From assembly GCA_964355675.1 (NCBI GenBank), contig CAYHEC010000020.1, forward strand, positions 4,852-68,851: a stretch of 64,000 nucleotides of DNA, written 5' to 3'. Source of the stretch: CAMBDS01 sp964355675 (GTDB taxonomy: Bacteria > Electryoneota > AABM5-125-24 > Hatepunaeales > Hatepunaeaceae). Under the pieces are notes generated by a model. That model was not told where the DNA came from and did no database searches. It saw only the letters and a list, made by a program, of their open reading frames with translations. The position numbers were made by a program, and so were the translations under genes. Position 1 is the stretch's first letter. Every line of letters starts with the position of its first letter. Below are positions 34,195-42,437 of this stretch, piece after piece.

Positions 34195-34625
34195 CTTGAT
34201 GGGTTGGCTTGACAAACCTAATTCGATATGTTATATTGTTCCATCCTATTTGACAACAGTGTAGTTTACTTTATATATATTTCATAGGTATCTCTTTGCT
34301 TACAAGATGTTAGACCCTGACTCTCGGCCCACTCAGCAGTGAAGGCACTGCTGACCGAATCGGCGCCGCAGGTTGATAACTTTGCCCCCTGCCATTGGCT
34401 CGTCCCCGCTGGACTGCCTTTGGATGGGGGGTTTTGCGTTTTGATTTATAGGATCGGCGTACTTCTAAAACTGCCTGTAAGTCACGTTCAATACCGGTTT
34501 CTGGCAGTCGGACAATCTCTTATTACATGACTGAACTCGTTCGAAGATATATGATGTGACGGGACTTGAGTAACCGGGATCGCTCATGTCTCACCATTAA
34601 TTAAATCCCGTTTTTTTTTTACAGT
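34195..34625 (+). promoter_or_regulatory. Structured non-coding region with an attenuator-like T-tract hairpin
   Basis: 443-base gap. A perfect 8-bp hairpin CAGCAGTG-AAGG-CACTGCTG lies at 34334-34353, and a CCCCC...GGGGG stem with TTTTGCGTTTTG at about 34384-34440. ATCCCG at 34605-34610 can pair either with CGGGAT (34575-34580) or, shifted by one, with ACGGGA (34559-34564), followed by a T10 tract ending at 34620. The ribosome site of the next gene (TAGGAG) starts six bases later. Mutually exclusive stems before a T tract suggest attenuation, or a small RNA followed by its own terminator. Confidence 0.4.
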
Positions 34626-34637
34626 TAGGAGAATGAA

Positions 34638-35060
34638 ATGAAACGGAAAGCAAGATTCGGAGTCCTGATCGGGCTGGTTGCGACGGTGGTAATTGTAGTC
34701 GGAGTATTAGTCTGGCCGACACCAAAGAAGGCTTTGGCGTGGCCCACGTATGTTACTGTTTCACTCACAGACCTCGATCAGGTGCCTCCGCCGGTCATTA
34801 ACGGCGCTACAATCCATGTTGTCTGGTGGGATGCAGGTTTCGAAATCGTAGGAGATCAATTCGACCTGGTTCATGTCTCTGGAGGTGTTTACATTACATC
34901 CTCTTTTGAAGATGAACCTCCCGAGGAGGCAGTATGGTGTCACGTCACTATCCAAGATGGCGGGGGTTTCGTTCCAGAAGATCCAAACGCATGGGACCAA
35001 ACTGAATTGATCGAATGGTCCGGAAATAACGCGTTCAACTGGGAAATGGAACCGGAGTAA
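34638..35060 (+). CDS. Small exported protein, unknown function
   Basis: 140 residues, TAGGAGAATGAA before ATG 34638. Residues 7-26 (FGVLIGLVATVVIVVGVLVW) are one membrane helix acting as a signal anchor, or as a signal peptide cleaved near ALAW. The rest is acidic (final segment NAFNWEMEPE), with a predicted beta-rich domain containing VTVSLTDLDQVPPPVINGATIHVVWW, given here as VTVSLTDLDQ and ATIHVVWW. No family recognised. A 12-bp hairpin (35086-35114) follows. The unusual T10 element upstream suggests regulated expression. Confidence 0.6.
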   Translation: MKRKARFGVLIGLVATVVIVVGVLVWPTPKKALAWPTYVTVSLTDLDQVPPPVINGATIHVVWWDAGFEIVGDQFDLVHVSGGVYITSSFEDEPPEEAVWCHVTIQDGGGFVPEDPNAWDQTELIEWSGNNAFNWEMEPE

Positions 35061-35071
35061 TCAGCAGAATT

Positions 35072-35119
35072 GATTTGCCTCAACCGCGGCGAGGGCGTGA
35101 TTCGCCCTCGCCGCAAATC
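35072..35119. repeat. Palindromic hairpin GCGGCGAGGGCG/CGCCCTCGCCGC
   Basis: 12-bp perfect stem (35086-35097 with 35103-35114), extended by GATTTG/CAAATC flanks. No T tract. It separates the small protein gene from the next cargo gene. Confidence 0.75.
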
Positions 35120-35142
35120 AGAGCACAATAAAGGCCAACAAA

Positions 35143-37449
35143 ATGATAATGAAACTAATTACCCTAATGGCTTGGTTAGCAATTCCTTGCCAGCTAATGG
35201 CCCAACCACGAAATCTTTGGGTCCGGCGTTATACTGAAGTTCCGGTAGGCAGGGGAGGGATTGAGTTCAATGATATTTATCAATTGAATAACAATAATTA
35301 TGCCTTATGCGGGTCGATGAATTTTGGCCAAAACTCGAGAGGTCTTTGGCTGTTAACAACGGCTGAAAATGGGAATATCGACCTTAATCGTTGTTATCTT
35401 AATGGACAACAAGGCGGATCTATATCTGGATACTCTATTATCGAGTCGAATCAAGGGGGATTTGTCGTGGGTGGCACCGGAGATATAAATGGAGCAACTC
35501 AATTCCTTCTGACCAGAATTTCTGACGAAGGCGATGTTATTTGGTGGAATCATTATGGCGCGAGATCCGGGGAGTGCAAGGCGGTAATCGAACTAAAAGA
35601 TGGCGATTATATTGCATGCGGTTGGGATCGAGAATTTAATGCCGCCCTGATGGGGTTTATTATTCGAGTCGATAGAGACGGAGAATTGGTTTGGGAAAGG
35701 CGTTTTGATGAGATTATCACTTTTTACGCCTTGAAAGAGACTGACGGTGGTATCGTACTTACAGGATATGATTCGTTCGTTGTAAAATTGAATTTTGACG
35801 GTGAAAATGTCTGGAGTCACAGATTGGGTGGCTCAAGTGCCTTTAAAGACTTGACCTCCTGTCCGGGGGGCTTTGCAATGTGTGGGTCGATTAATGTCCC
35901 CCGCGATGATGGAAGTATAAATATCAATCACAGGCTGGTGCATATAAACGCTGAAGGCGAAGTCAATTGGGATCAAAATTATGACCTGGGTGAGATGGAG
36001 ACTTCAAGTGATATTACCCGTACCGAAGAAAACGGGTTCTTAATTTCCGGTTATAGGGTGGGTGAAAGAGGAACTATGCTTGGTGCCTCTTTGATGCGAA
36101 CTGATCAAGAAGGCAATTTAGTTTGGAGTAGAATTGACACTCTTATTGGGAATGTGCGCCCAGAAATCTACTATTCAAGCATTCGTGATCGTCAGGGAGC
36201 TTTGGTGGTTGCTGGGAATTGCCGTCCCGCGCAAGGCGGATCGATGGGAGGCTTGATAACGAAAATCGTTCCCGAGCGCTCAGCGCCGACCATTATAAAT
36301 TGGTCTCCCGATTCACTTCGGCTTGATGTTTTGGAAGGCGACTCTGTTGAATTTTGGGTCAGGGCTGTCGACATACAAGGCGATGCTCTTCGATACTTCT
36401 GGATGTTGGACGATGAAGAAATTGCGGTCGATTCACTAATCATCATTGATTTTCCTGATATTGGCGAGCATCTGGTGCGCTGCGTTGTATCTGATGGCGA
36501 GCTGGCAAACTCAATTCGCTGGCACGTCACCGTCACCGACCTCTACATCCAATCCTTCACCCCCGACACGCTCAACCTCACCATCCGCCGAGGAGTAGCC
36601 GTTGATTTTACAATCGATTCCGTAGCCACCATCGGCGGTAACGAAGACGTGCAGTATCTCTGGACAAAGACCAATCTTGATAATCAGGGAGAACCGGAGC
36701 GGTCGGGCGAGGACGCCCAAGCTACCATCCCCTTCCTCCAGTCGGGAAATTACGCGGTTGAGGGGTTTGCCTACCGGGGGGAATCTCACGACGCGGTCGT
36801 TTGGAATGTAGCCGTTAGGGGAGCAATCTGGAGCTTTGCGCCGGAGGACATTACGCTTGAAGTCTTGCCCGACAGCCTCGTTCGTTTCGAAGTCGTGCCG
36901 AGCGAGCCGGAAAATGACAGCCTTTCTATTCTTTGGCTGGTCGATGGGGAGGTTGCCCGGTTTGATGAGACCACCCTGGATTGGCGGTTCTCGAGTAGGG
37001 TGGACAACCTTACTCCTTATCAAGTCACAGTCATCGTGATGGATTCGGAAGAGATTGATACCGTGACATGGGCTGTGAAAGTGTGGGAACCTGACTTTAT
37101 CGGCGACGAATCCCCTGCCGACCTGCCGCGGTCAGCCGCCCTTCTCAGCGTCTCGCCAAATCCGTTCAATTCGACGCTGACGATCAGATTCACGACGGGC
37201 TCGGCGGCCATTCCTACGCGCCTTACCATCTATGATCTCTCAGGACGGGAGGTTGCGAGGCTGGTGGAGAGCGGTTCTTCCGTCAACCCCCCGTGGTTGA
37301 CGGGAAGGAACTCTGCCGACCACAGGGGGTCGGCAGAAGAAACGAGTAGCGCCACCTGGGACGCCTCAGCTGTCCCTGCCGGAGTTTATCTCGTGCGTCT
37401 CCAGACCGGGCAGGATATTTCGACCAGGAAGGTTGTTCTGATCCGGTAG
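35143..37449 (+). CDS. Large secreted T9SS cargo protein with an in-frame palindromic insert in its sorting domain
   Basis: 768 residues, AAAGG before ATG 35143. Signal peptide 1-21 (cleavage after LMAQ). Residues 25-380 carry GGFVVGGTG/GGIVLTGYD/NGFLISGYR repeats like the cargo proteins at 1616, 4784 and 9781. Residues 385-655 contain three cadherin/PKD-like Ig domains (each beginning with I.SFTPDTLNL or WSPDSLRLDV). The type A sorting domain starts at VSPNPFNSTLTIRF and ends RKVVLIR, but is split by about 20 foreign residues at 712-732 encoded by the dual-palindrome element 37278-37338. A degenerate copy also lies at 37115-37138, just before the domain. Confidence 0.86.
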   Translation: MIMKLITLMAWLAIPCQLMAQPRNLWVRRYTEVPVGRGGIEFNDIYQLNNNNYALCGSMNFGQNSRGLWLLTTAENGNIDLNRCYLNGQQGGSISGYSIIESNQGGFVVGGTGDINGATQFLLTRISDEGDVIWWNHYGARSGECKAVIELKDGDYIACGWDREFNAALMGFIIRVDRDGELVWERRFDEIITFYALKETDGGIVLTGYDSFVVKLNFDGENVWSHRLGGSSAFKDLTSCPGGFAMCGSINVPRDDGSININHRLVHINAEGEVNWDQNYDLGEMETSSDITRTEENGFLISGYRVGERGTMLGASLMRTDQEGNLVWSRIDTLIGNVRPEIYYSSIRDRQGALVVAGNCRPAQGGSMGGLITKIVPERSAPTIINWSPDSLRLDVLEGDSVEFWVRAVDIQGDALRYFWMLDDEEIAVDSLIIIDFPDIGEHLVRCVVSDGELANSIRWHVTVTDLYIQSFTPDTLNLTIRRGVAVDFTIDSVATIGGNEDVQYLWTKTNLDNQGEPERSGEDAQATIPFLQSGNYAVEGFAYRGESHDAVVWNVAVRGAIWSFAPEDITLEVLPDSLVRFEVVPSEPENDSLSILWLVDGEVARFDETTLDWRFSSRVDNLTPYQVTVIVMDSEEIDTVTWAVKVWEPDFIGDESPADLPRSAALLSVSPNPFNSTLTIRFTTGSAAIPTRLTIYDLSGREVARLVESGSSVNPPWLTGRNSADHRGSAEETSSATWDASAVPAGVYLVRLQTGQDISTRKVVLIR
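37278..37338. repeat. Translated dual-palindrome element
   Basis: CCGTCAAC/GTTGACGG (37280-37303) followed by CTGCCGAC/GTCGGCAG (37313-37336). In this gene's sense it encodes SSVNPPWLTGRNSADHRGSA, matching in layout and frame the SSVDAPP...PADRRGSAEE peptide of the ABC exporter insert at 19553-19612. Confidence 0.88.
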
Positions 37450-37460
37450 TTTTTGTTCAA

Positions 37461-37484
37461 TAGTGCCGATTTAAATCGGCACTA
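37461..37484. repeat. Perfect 24-nt palindrome
   Basis: TAGTGCCGATTT and its exact inverse just after the cargo gene. Related to the 28-nt palindrome at 29030. Confidence 0.8.
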
Positions 37485-37510
37485 CTTGCCGTCATCCTGA
37501 GAGAAACACA

Positions 37511-37538
37511 AAGAGCCGCCCCGGCAGGAGCGGCTCTT
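37511..37538. terminator. Bidirectional terminator between convergent genes
   Basis: AAGAGCCGC/GCGGCTCTT stem with a ten-base loop, followed by TTTATA on the plus strand and TGTGTTT on the minus strand. Confidence 0.75.
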
Positions 37539-37569
37539 GATTTATATATGGTATCGGTCGGATCGGGGC

Positions 37570-39372
37570 TTACCCGCCGTAAACCTGCTCAATAGCAGTT
37601 CCCGGGTAATAATGTTTCAGGATATCTTTGGAATTTTTGTTTTGGGTCGCCATTACCCCCGCGCCAACCTGACACATACCGACGCCATGCCCCCAACCTG
37701 CTCCGCGCAGATGAAAACGAACTGGCCGACCGTCTTCGCCTACTTCAGAATTGATTGTGAAACAAGCCGATTTCAGGTACTTCAATGAAAGAGTAGCTCG
37801 AATATTGAGCTCACGTTGAATTCGCAGATTCTTTTTACTGCCATGAATCTCAATTTCAAGAAGTCTGCCTGAAACACCCCGTCCAAGTGGGATTACATCG
37901 ATCAGTTGACCAATGTCCTCTCCACTCTTTCGCTTGATAATATCTTCAAGTTCACGCCGGGTGTAGGTAACCTCCCAACGAAAGTTTTCTTCAGATCGCC
38001 GAAGAATATTGGGAAGGTCCGGATATTTGTTGGTATTACACCACGCCGCTGGCTTAGAGTCAACCCATTTCTGTAAATCAATCTCTTTGGTCAGATCAAG
38101 TGTTTCGAACTCTTCGCCAAGGCTGTCGGGGGCGTCCCAACTACCGCGTAAATGATCGGCCGCAGGAGGATTCCAGACATTGAGTTTGTCTTCCGTATGA
38201 CCACCACATGATGAACTATATACCGCCTCTGCAACCTCGCCACCCTTCATCAATACTTTACCGCATGTCTCATCGACGGCTCTTGATGAACGTTCGTCCT
38301 CATTTGTAGAGCCAGTATAAGCTTGACAATGAACGTGCGCGCAAAGATCGAACGGATCATTGGGGTGCTTGACGCCGATTTTCGCCAAAACTTCGCTTCT
38401 GGCGGCAATAGCCTGAGCCTTAAGGGATTCAAGCGGAAATGAAGCTGGCATCTCAGAGGGTACTACGCCTTTCAGGTAAGTTTCAAGCGAGAGCTCCGTG
38501 AAAGCCATCAATAATCCGCGATGGTCGATGCGTACCTCGATAATACCCGGGTAGATCCGATCTACTTCCCGCTCCCAATGGAAACCTGTACCTTCGCGAA
38601 CGTCGTAGATAGTAATCTGACTTTCATTGTTCTTGGGAATGATGCGGAATCCCTCCTCCACGGGCATCAAGAGCCCATCATTCTCACGAGATAATGCCAG
38701 AGTTCCGGTGGCAGGACGAACTATTTGACGTATCACGCGCGGAGCGAACTCGTCCCGAAATGGGTCAAGGTGATCCCGAGCTTCTCTTTCGGTGGCATAT
38801 CTGCCGACCAGAACACGGTATTTCAAATTATCGGCAACCTTTCGACCATCGATATATACTTCCTCACCAATCTCCGCGATGCGAGCCTGTTCATCCGCAG
38901 TCGAAAGCTTCTTACGAAGCTCATCAGCAGAATCACGATCCGCAAAGGCAGTAGTCAGAATACTAAATATCGCCCGAGCTTCTTCGGTCCTGTCAGGGGC
39001 AACTGTCCACTTGACATTCTCCCCATTGGCAAGATCGATTGTTTTTCCTGTTAAAGAGACGAACTCAAATTCACCTTTGAAAGAAAACGACAACCGGTCG
39101 TATTCCTCGATCAATCCGACCCGCACTATCGGATCAGGACCAATAAATTCTCTTCGATGACTTTTATCCGCACGACGACCAGATATCGAACCTTCAGATG
39201 AAGTTGATTTTGTTTTTGCCATTGATTCCTCAGTGAATCGCTTTGAGCAGCCTATAATTAAGGTCGGGAGCAAGCACCATATCAGCGCTACATCAAGCAA
39301 CCGACCTGCTTTTTTAGTAATTCCTCTGCCCGTTTGATTTATTATAAAGGGATTACCCCTTGGAAATTTCAT
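37570..39372 (-). CDS. SpoIID/LytB-domain lipoprotein with a SPOR domain
   Basis: 600 residues. Lipobox LIIGC at about residue 42 after an unusually long positive leader. A SPOR-type peptidoglycan-binding segment (about 180-215, YRVLVGRYATEREARDHL) precedes the SpoIID domain (about 290-600): ETYLKGVVPSEMPASFPLES, LKAQAIAARSEVL, YSSSCGGHTE and a terminal GAGWGHGVGMCQVGA block. SpoIID proteins are lytic transglycosylases that act on peptide-stripped glycan strands. In non-sporulating bacteria they function in septal peptidoglycan remodelling, consistent with the SPOR domain. It is separated from lysC by a composite palindrome. Confidence 0.9.
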   Translation of the reverse strand: MKFPRGNPFIINQTGRGITKKAGRLLDVALIWCLLPTLIIGCSKRFTEESMAKTKSTSSEGSISGRRADKSHRREFIGPDPIVRVGLIEEYDRLSFSFKGEFEFVSLTGKTIDLANGENVKWTVAPDRTEEARAIFSILTTAFADRDSADELRKKLSTADEQARIAEIGEEVYIDGRKVADNLKYRVLVGRYATEREARDHLDPFRDEFAPRVIRQIVRPATGTLALSRENDGLLMPVEEGFRIIPKNNESQITIYDVREGTGFHWEREVDRIYPGIIEVRIDHRGLLMAFTELSLETYLKGVVPSEMPASFPLESLKAQAIAARSEVLAKIGVKHPNDPFDLCAHVHCQAYTGSTNEDERSSRAVDETCGKVLMKGGEVAEAVYSSSCGGHTEDKLNVWNPPAADHLRGSWDAPDSLGEEFETLDLTKEIDLQKWVDSKPAAWCNTNKYPDLPNILRRSEENFRWEVTYTRRELEDIIKRKSGEDIGQLIDVIPLGRGVSGRLLEIEIHGSKKNLRIQRELNIRATLSLKYLKSACFTINSEVGEDGRPVRFHLRGAGWGHGVGMCQVGAGVMATQNKNSKDILKHYYPGTAIEQVYGG

Positions 39373-39402
39373 AACGTTAAATGTTTTAATCAGTTAGCTT
39401 CT

Positions 39403-39487
39403 CTTGGAGGGCGGACTTTTAGTCCGCTCTGAATGTGTAGGTTGGCTTCCAGCCCGGAATGAGCGGACTGAAAGTCCGCCCTCCAAG
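39403..39487. repeat. Composite palindromic element with 17-bp perfect arms
   Basis: CTTGGAGGGCGGACTTT (39403-39419) is repeated inverted at 39471-39487. Inside are GCGGACTTTTAGTCCGC and GGCTTCCAGCC hairpins. The best-preserved member of the TTGGAGGGCGG family. Confidence 0.85.
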
Positions 39488-39497
39488 ATCACCACTT

Positions 39498-40637
39498 CTA
39501 TATTTGCGAGACATGCTCTGGATCGTGTCTTTCGATAAGTCCAGTTCGCAACATAGAAGAATGAATAAGCTCCACCGCATTCTTCCCGCTCGAAAAAGGA
39601 ACAACAAACTGCACGCTTCCCCCCGAACGAAAAACCCCGAGCGTATCCAATTTAACATCTAACATTGTGGATATGCAAGTATCGACAGCGATTGACGACA
39701 ATTTACCTCCCCAGCCGAGAATTGTCACCACTCCTACTGGTGTTCCCAATCCTGAAGAACTCAGATCAACCGCGAACCAACCCCGATCACACCAGTTAAA
39801 TAGTTCTGATGAACTACATAAATTATCTTCAGGGAACCTGTCATCTTTCCCCGTCCTGAGAGTTCCGAACTGCAGTGTTACCGCCGAAACTGACGATTTC
39901 GAAAACGTTCGATCAACAACCAATGTACCTCGTTGGCCATCAGGCGCATTGATAGAAAGGACAACTTTGTACTCCTTGGCAAGAGCCGCCGCTCTCGACT
40001 GGACGACATTGGCGCCTGCCTGAGTAATATTCTCGAGAGTCAGATAATCTATTTCAGGAAGTAATTGCGGGTCTGACACTTGAAAAGGATCGGCTGAGTA
40101 AATGCCTCCCCTCTCTTTTATCAGCTCGCATCTTTCAGCGCCAAGCGCCGCGGCAAGCGCCACAGCGGTGGCGTCCGATCCTCCCCGCCCCAAAGTAGTA
40201 ATCTCTTTATCTGTGGAAATCCCTTGAAATCCCGCAATGATCGGTATCTGATTTTGGGAAATCGCTTCCCGAATTCGAAACCCTTTCACTTCGACGATAC
40301 TCGCGTCGGTATGCCGGGTATCCGTAATAATCCCGACTTGCGAACCCGTGAAAGAAACAGCTTGGTACTTTCCCTCTGCATTGATAGCCAAAGCTAATAA
40401 AGCTATAGCCATTCTTTCGCCGACCGAGAGTAACATGTCGAGCTCCCGCCCCTCCGGATGCTCGCTGACTTTACCCGCCCAACGCAGAAGGTGATCCGTT
40501 GCCTTCCCAGGCGCCGAAACAACTACGACCGGATCTTCTCCACCAAGTTTGGTCTGAACAATATACTGAGCGGCCCGGCGGATTTTTGCCGGAGATTCAA
40601 GCAGAATCCCCCCAAATTTCTGAACAACGATTCCCAT
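39498..40637 (-). CDS. lysC: Aspartokinase, divergent
   Basis: 379 residues from ATG 40637, three bases after the dapB stop. Amino-acid kinase fold with VQKFGGILLES (canonical KFGGTSV; here the Thr-Ser pair is replaced), VVVVSAPGKATDHLL, LSVGERMAIALL, ITTLGRGGSDATAVALAAAL and an ERGGIYSADP block in place of KDVDGVYTADP. The C-terminal region is a shortened ACT module of about 100 residues. It phosphorylates aspartate, the first step to lysine, diaminopimelate, threonine and methionine. The dapA-dapB-lysC order implies a dedicated diaminopimelate operon. The altered first motif makes the exact kinetics uncertain. Confidence 0.85.
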   Translation of the reverse strand: MGIVVQKFGGILLESPAKIRRAAQYIVQTKLGGEDPVVVVSAPGKATDHLLRWAGKVSEHPEGRELDMLLSVGERMAIALLALAINAEGKYQAVSFTGSQVGIITDTRHTDASIVEVKGFRIREAISQNQIPIIAGFQGISTDKEITTLGRGGSDATAVALAAALGAERCELIKERGGIYSADPFQVSDPQLLPEIDYLTLENITQAGANVVQSRAAALAKEYKVVLSINAPDGQRGTLVVDRTFSKSSVSAVTLQFGTLRTGKDDRFPEDNLCSSSELFNWCDRGWFAVDLSSSGLGTPVGVVTILGWGGKLSSIAVDTCISTMLDVKLDTLGVFRSGGSVQFVVPFSSGKNAVELIHSSMLRTGLIERHDPEHVSQI

Positions 40638-40639
40638 TG

Positions 40640-41353
40640 TCAATCGGTAGTATAAATATCTTGGAGTGTATAATACCCGGCCTGTTTACCGACAATGAAT
40701 CTGAGAGCTCTCGCGACGCCACTCGAGAAAGCCCGACGCGACCAGGCGCGGTGCGTTATAATCAATTCTTCATCTTTTCCAACAAACCGGATCTGATGTT
40801 CGCCTATTGCTCCGCCAGCTCGCATGGAGAGTATCTGAGGTTTTTGTCCATACCGAGACATACGTTCGGCAATCCTTTTGGCAGTCCCCGAAGGCGCATC
40901 TTTTTTGGAGCTATGATGAATCTCAACTATTCCCGTCTCAAATGATTGAGGTAACAAGCGTGCCGCTTGCAGACAGATATTCTCCAACGCACCGATCCCA
41001 GCTGATAGATTTGGTGCAACAAGTAACGGGCAGAGTTTAGAATGCCAGAGAAGCTCTTCCTCCTCTGCTATGCTGTAGCCAGTCGCGGCTAATACGAATG
41101 GCTTGCCCAAAGAAGCGGCTTTTCTGACGTGCTTTACAGCTGGTCCGGCAAGACTAAAATCAAGCCAAACGTCTGCATCAGGAATCCCAGCGCAATCAGC
41201 TATAACGGGAATGCCTTCCACAAAGTTCCCGATTTCGGGATGTCCTTCATACTCTATTCCGTTTATGATTGAAATATCACTCAAAACAGCTATTTCGGCG
41301 GCAGTAATCCGGCCCATTCTACCGCAGATTCCAAATAGATTCACTTTAATCAA
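40640..41353 (-). CDS. dapB: 4-hydroxy-tetrahydrodipicolinate reductase
   Basis: 237 residues, overlapping dapA by four bases. NAD(P)-binding start VNLFGICGRMGR, a WLDFS segment, AATGY, APNLSAGI, and the catalytic EIHHSSKKDAPSGTA signature with His-His and Lys. Reduces hydroxy-tetrahydrodipicolinate in the meso-diaminopimelate/lysine pathway. Length is normal. Translationally coupled in dapA-dapB-lysC. Confidence 0.95.
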   Translation of the reverse strand: MIKVNLFGICGRMGRITAAEIAVLSDISIINGIEYEGHPEIGNFVEGIPVIADCAGIPDADVWLDFSLAGPAVKHVRKAASLGKPFVLAATGYSIAEEEELLWHSKLCPLLVAPNLSAGIGALENICLQAARLLPQSFETGIVEIHHSSKKDAPSGTAKRIAERMSRYGQKPQILSMRAGGAIGEHQIRFVGKDEELIITHRAWSRRAFSSGVARALRFIVGKQAGYYTLQDIYTTD

Positions 41354-42252
41354 ACTGGTATCCCGAGGTCGTGAAGAGCTTTTTTTAATCTACTTCTGGT
41401 CCCCGCCGTCACTGGAACTAATGGCTCTCTGACATTACCTACTTTGACTCCCGTCATATTGAGCGCTTCTTTTATAGGTGACGGACTGGTTTCCATGAAA
41501 AGAGCATGGCACAATGGAGCTGATTTACGATGATAATCCAACGCTGAAGAGAATTTCCCGTCAAGCACTTCTTTGACCATCTTCACCGTTAATTCCGGTA
41601 CAATATTGGATAGTACTGAAATAACGCCCTTTGCTCCGACCGACATCATCGGAAGTGTCAGTCCATCATCTCCTGATAAGATAGTAAAATCCGAAGGCGC
41701 AAGTCTGGCGAGTTCGCTCACCCTGGCGACATCACCACCCGCGTCTTTTAACCCCACAATTCGAGGATGAAGGGCAAGCTCAAGCGCCAACGGAATGGAA
41801 ATTCCAACTCCGCAACGACCGGGGATATGGTACATAATTATCGGAAGCGACGAGCTGTCTGCCAGCTTCAAGAAGTACGTGCGAAGTCCCGTCTCAGTTG
41901 GCTTATTATAGTAGGGTGTGACGATCAATAATCCGTCTGAGCCAAGCTGTTCAGCCTGTTCAACTTGAGCAAGCGCATGCCGGGTGTCGTTGCTACCTGC
42001 TCCGACGAAAATTGGGATGCGTTTCCGGGAAGTTGCCACAGCACGGGCGATCAGCTTTTTTCGCTCATCAGGTGTCACAGTCGGTGATTCCCCAGTCGTA
42101 CCGAGGATAATCAGCCCCTTGACGCCAGCGCTGATGGCTCGTTCGATAAGGTGATCGAGCACATCAAGGGCAAGTCCTTTTCCTCGGAAAGGTGTGACTA
42201 GAGCCGTCCAGACCCCGTCAAACTTCGAAACTAATGGATGATTTTCTGACAT
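41350..42252 (-). CDS. dapA: 4-hydroxy-tetrahydrodipicolinate synthase
   Basis: 300 residues from ATG 42252 (MSENHP); an in-frame ATG eight codons earlier is an alternative, since GAGAGGTG lies rather far upstream. Class I aldolase: GTTGESPT (about 51-58), catalytic Tyr115 in VTPYYNKP, Arg in PGRCGVGI, Schiff-base Lys169 in GLKDAGGD. Condenses pyruvate with aspartate semialdehyde. First gene of the dap operon, divergent from the 42438 gene. Confidence 0.94.
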   Translation of the reverse strand: MSENHPLVSKFDGVWTALVTPFRGKGLALDVLDHLIERAISAGVKGLIILGTTGESPTVTPDERKKLIARAVATSRKRIPIFVGAGSNDTRHALAQVEQAEQLGSDGLLIVTPYYNKPTETGLRTYFLKLADSSSLPIIMYHIPGRCGVGISIPLALELALHPRIVGLKDAGGDVARVSELARLAPSDFTILSGDDGLTLPMMSVGAKGVISVLSNIVPELTVKMVKEVLDGKFSSALDYHRKSAPLCHALFMETSPSPIKEALNMTGVKVGNVREPLVPVTAGTRSRLKKALHDLGIPV

Positions 42253-42321
42253 AAGCGCAATATAGTCACCTCTCATAAACTTGTCAAGCTGATAGACAGT
42301 CCTTAACAAATCTATTTTGGC

Positions 42322-42350
42322 TTGATTCGACCCTCAGACGGTATTATAAT
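42322..42350 (+). promoter_or_regulatory. Sigma-70-type promoter
   Basis: TTGATT (42322-42327), 17-base spacer, TATAAT (42345-42350). Drives the 42438 gene cluster with an ~80-base leader. It lies in the divergent region with dapA. Confidence 0.75.
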
Positions 42351-42437
42351 AATAGTTTACACGAGAGTAGGCTTAAATGTCGAATTTTCTCAAGTAAAAA
42401 AACTTTCTAACCCTACATATAATCACGAAAAATATTT

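Noticed and set aside
34300..34440. 6S, SRP or tmRNA gene
   Set aside because: The hairpins do not show the conserved loops of any of these RNAs, so only an unnamed structured region is claimed.
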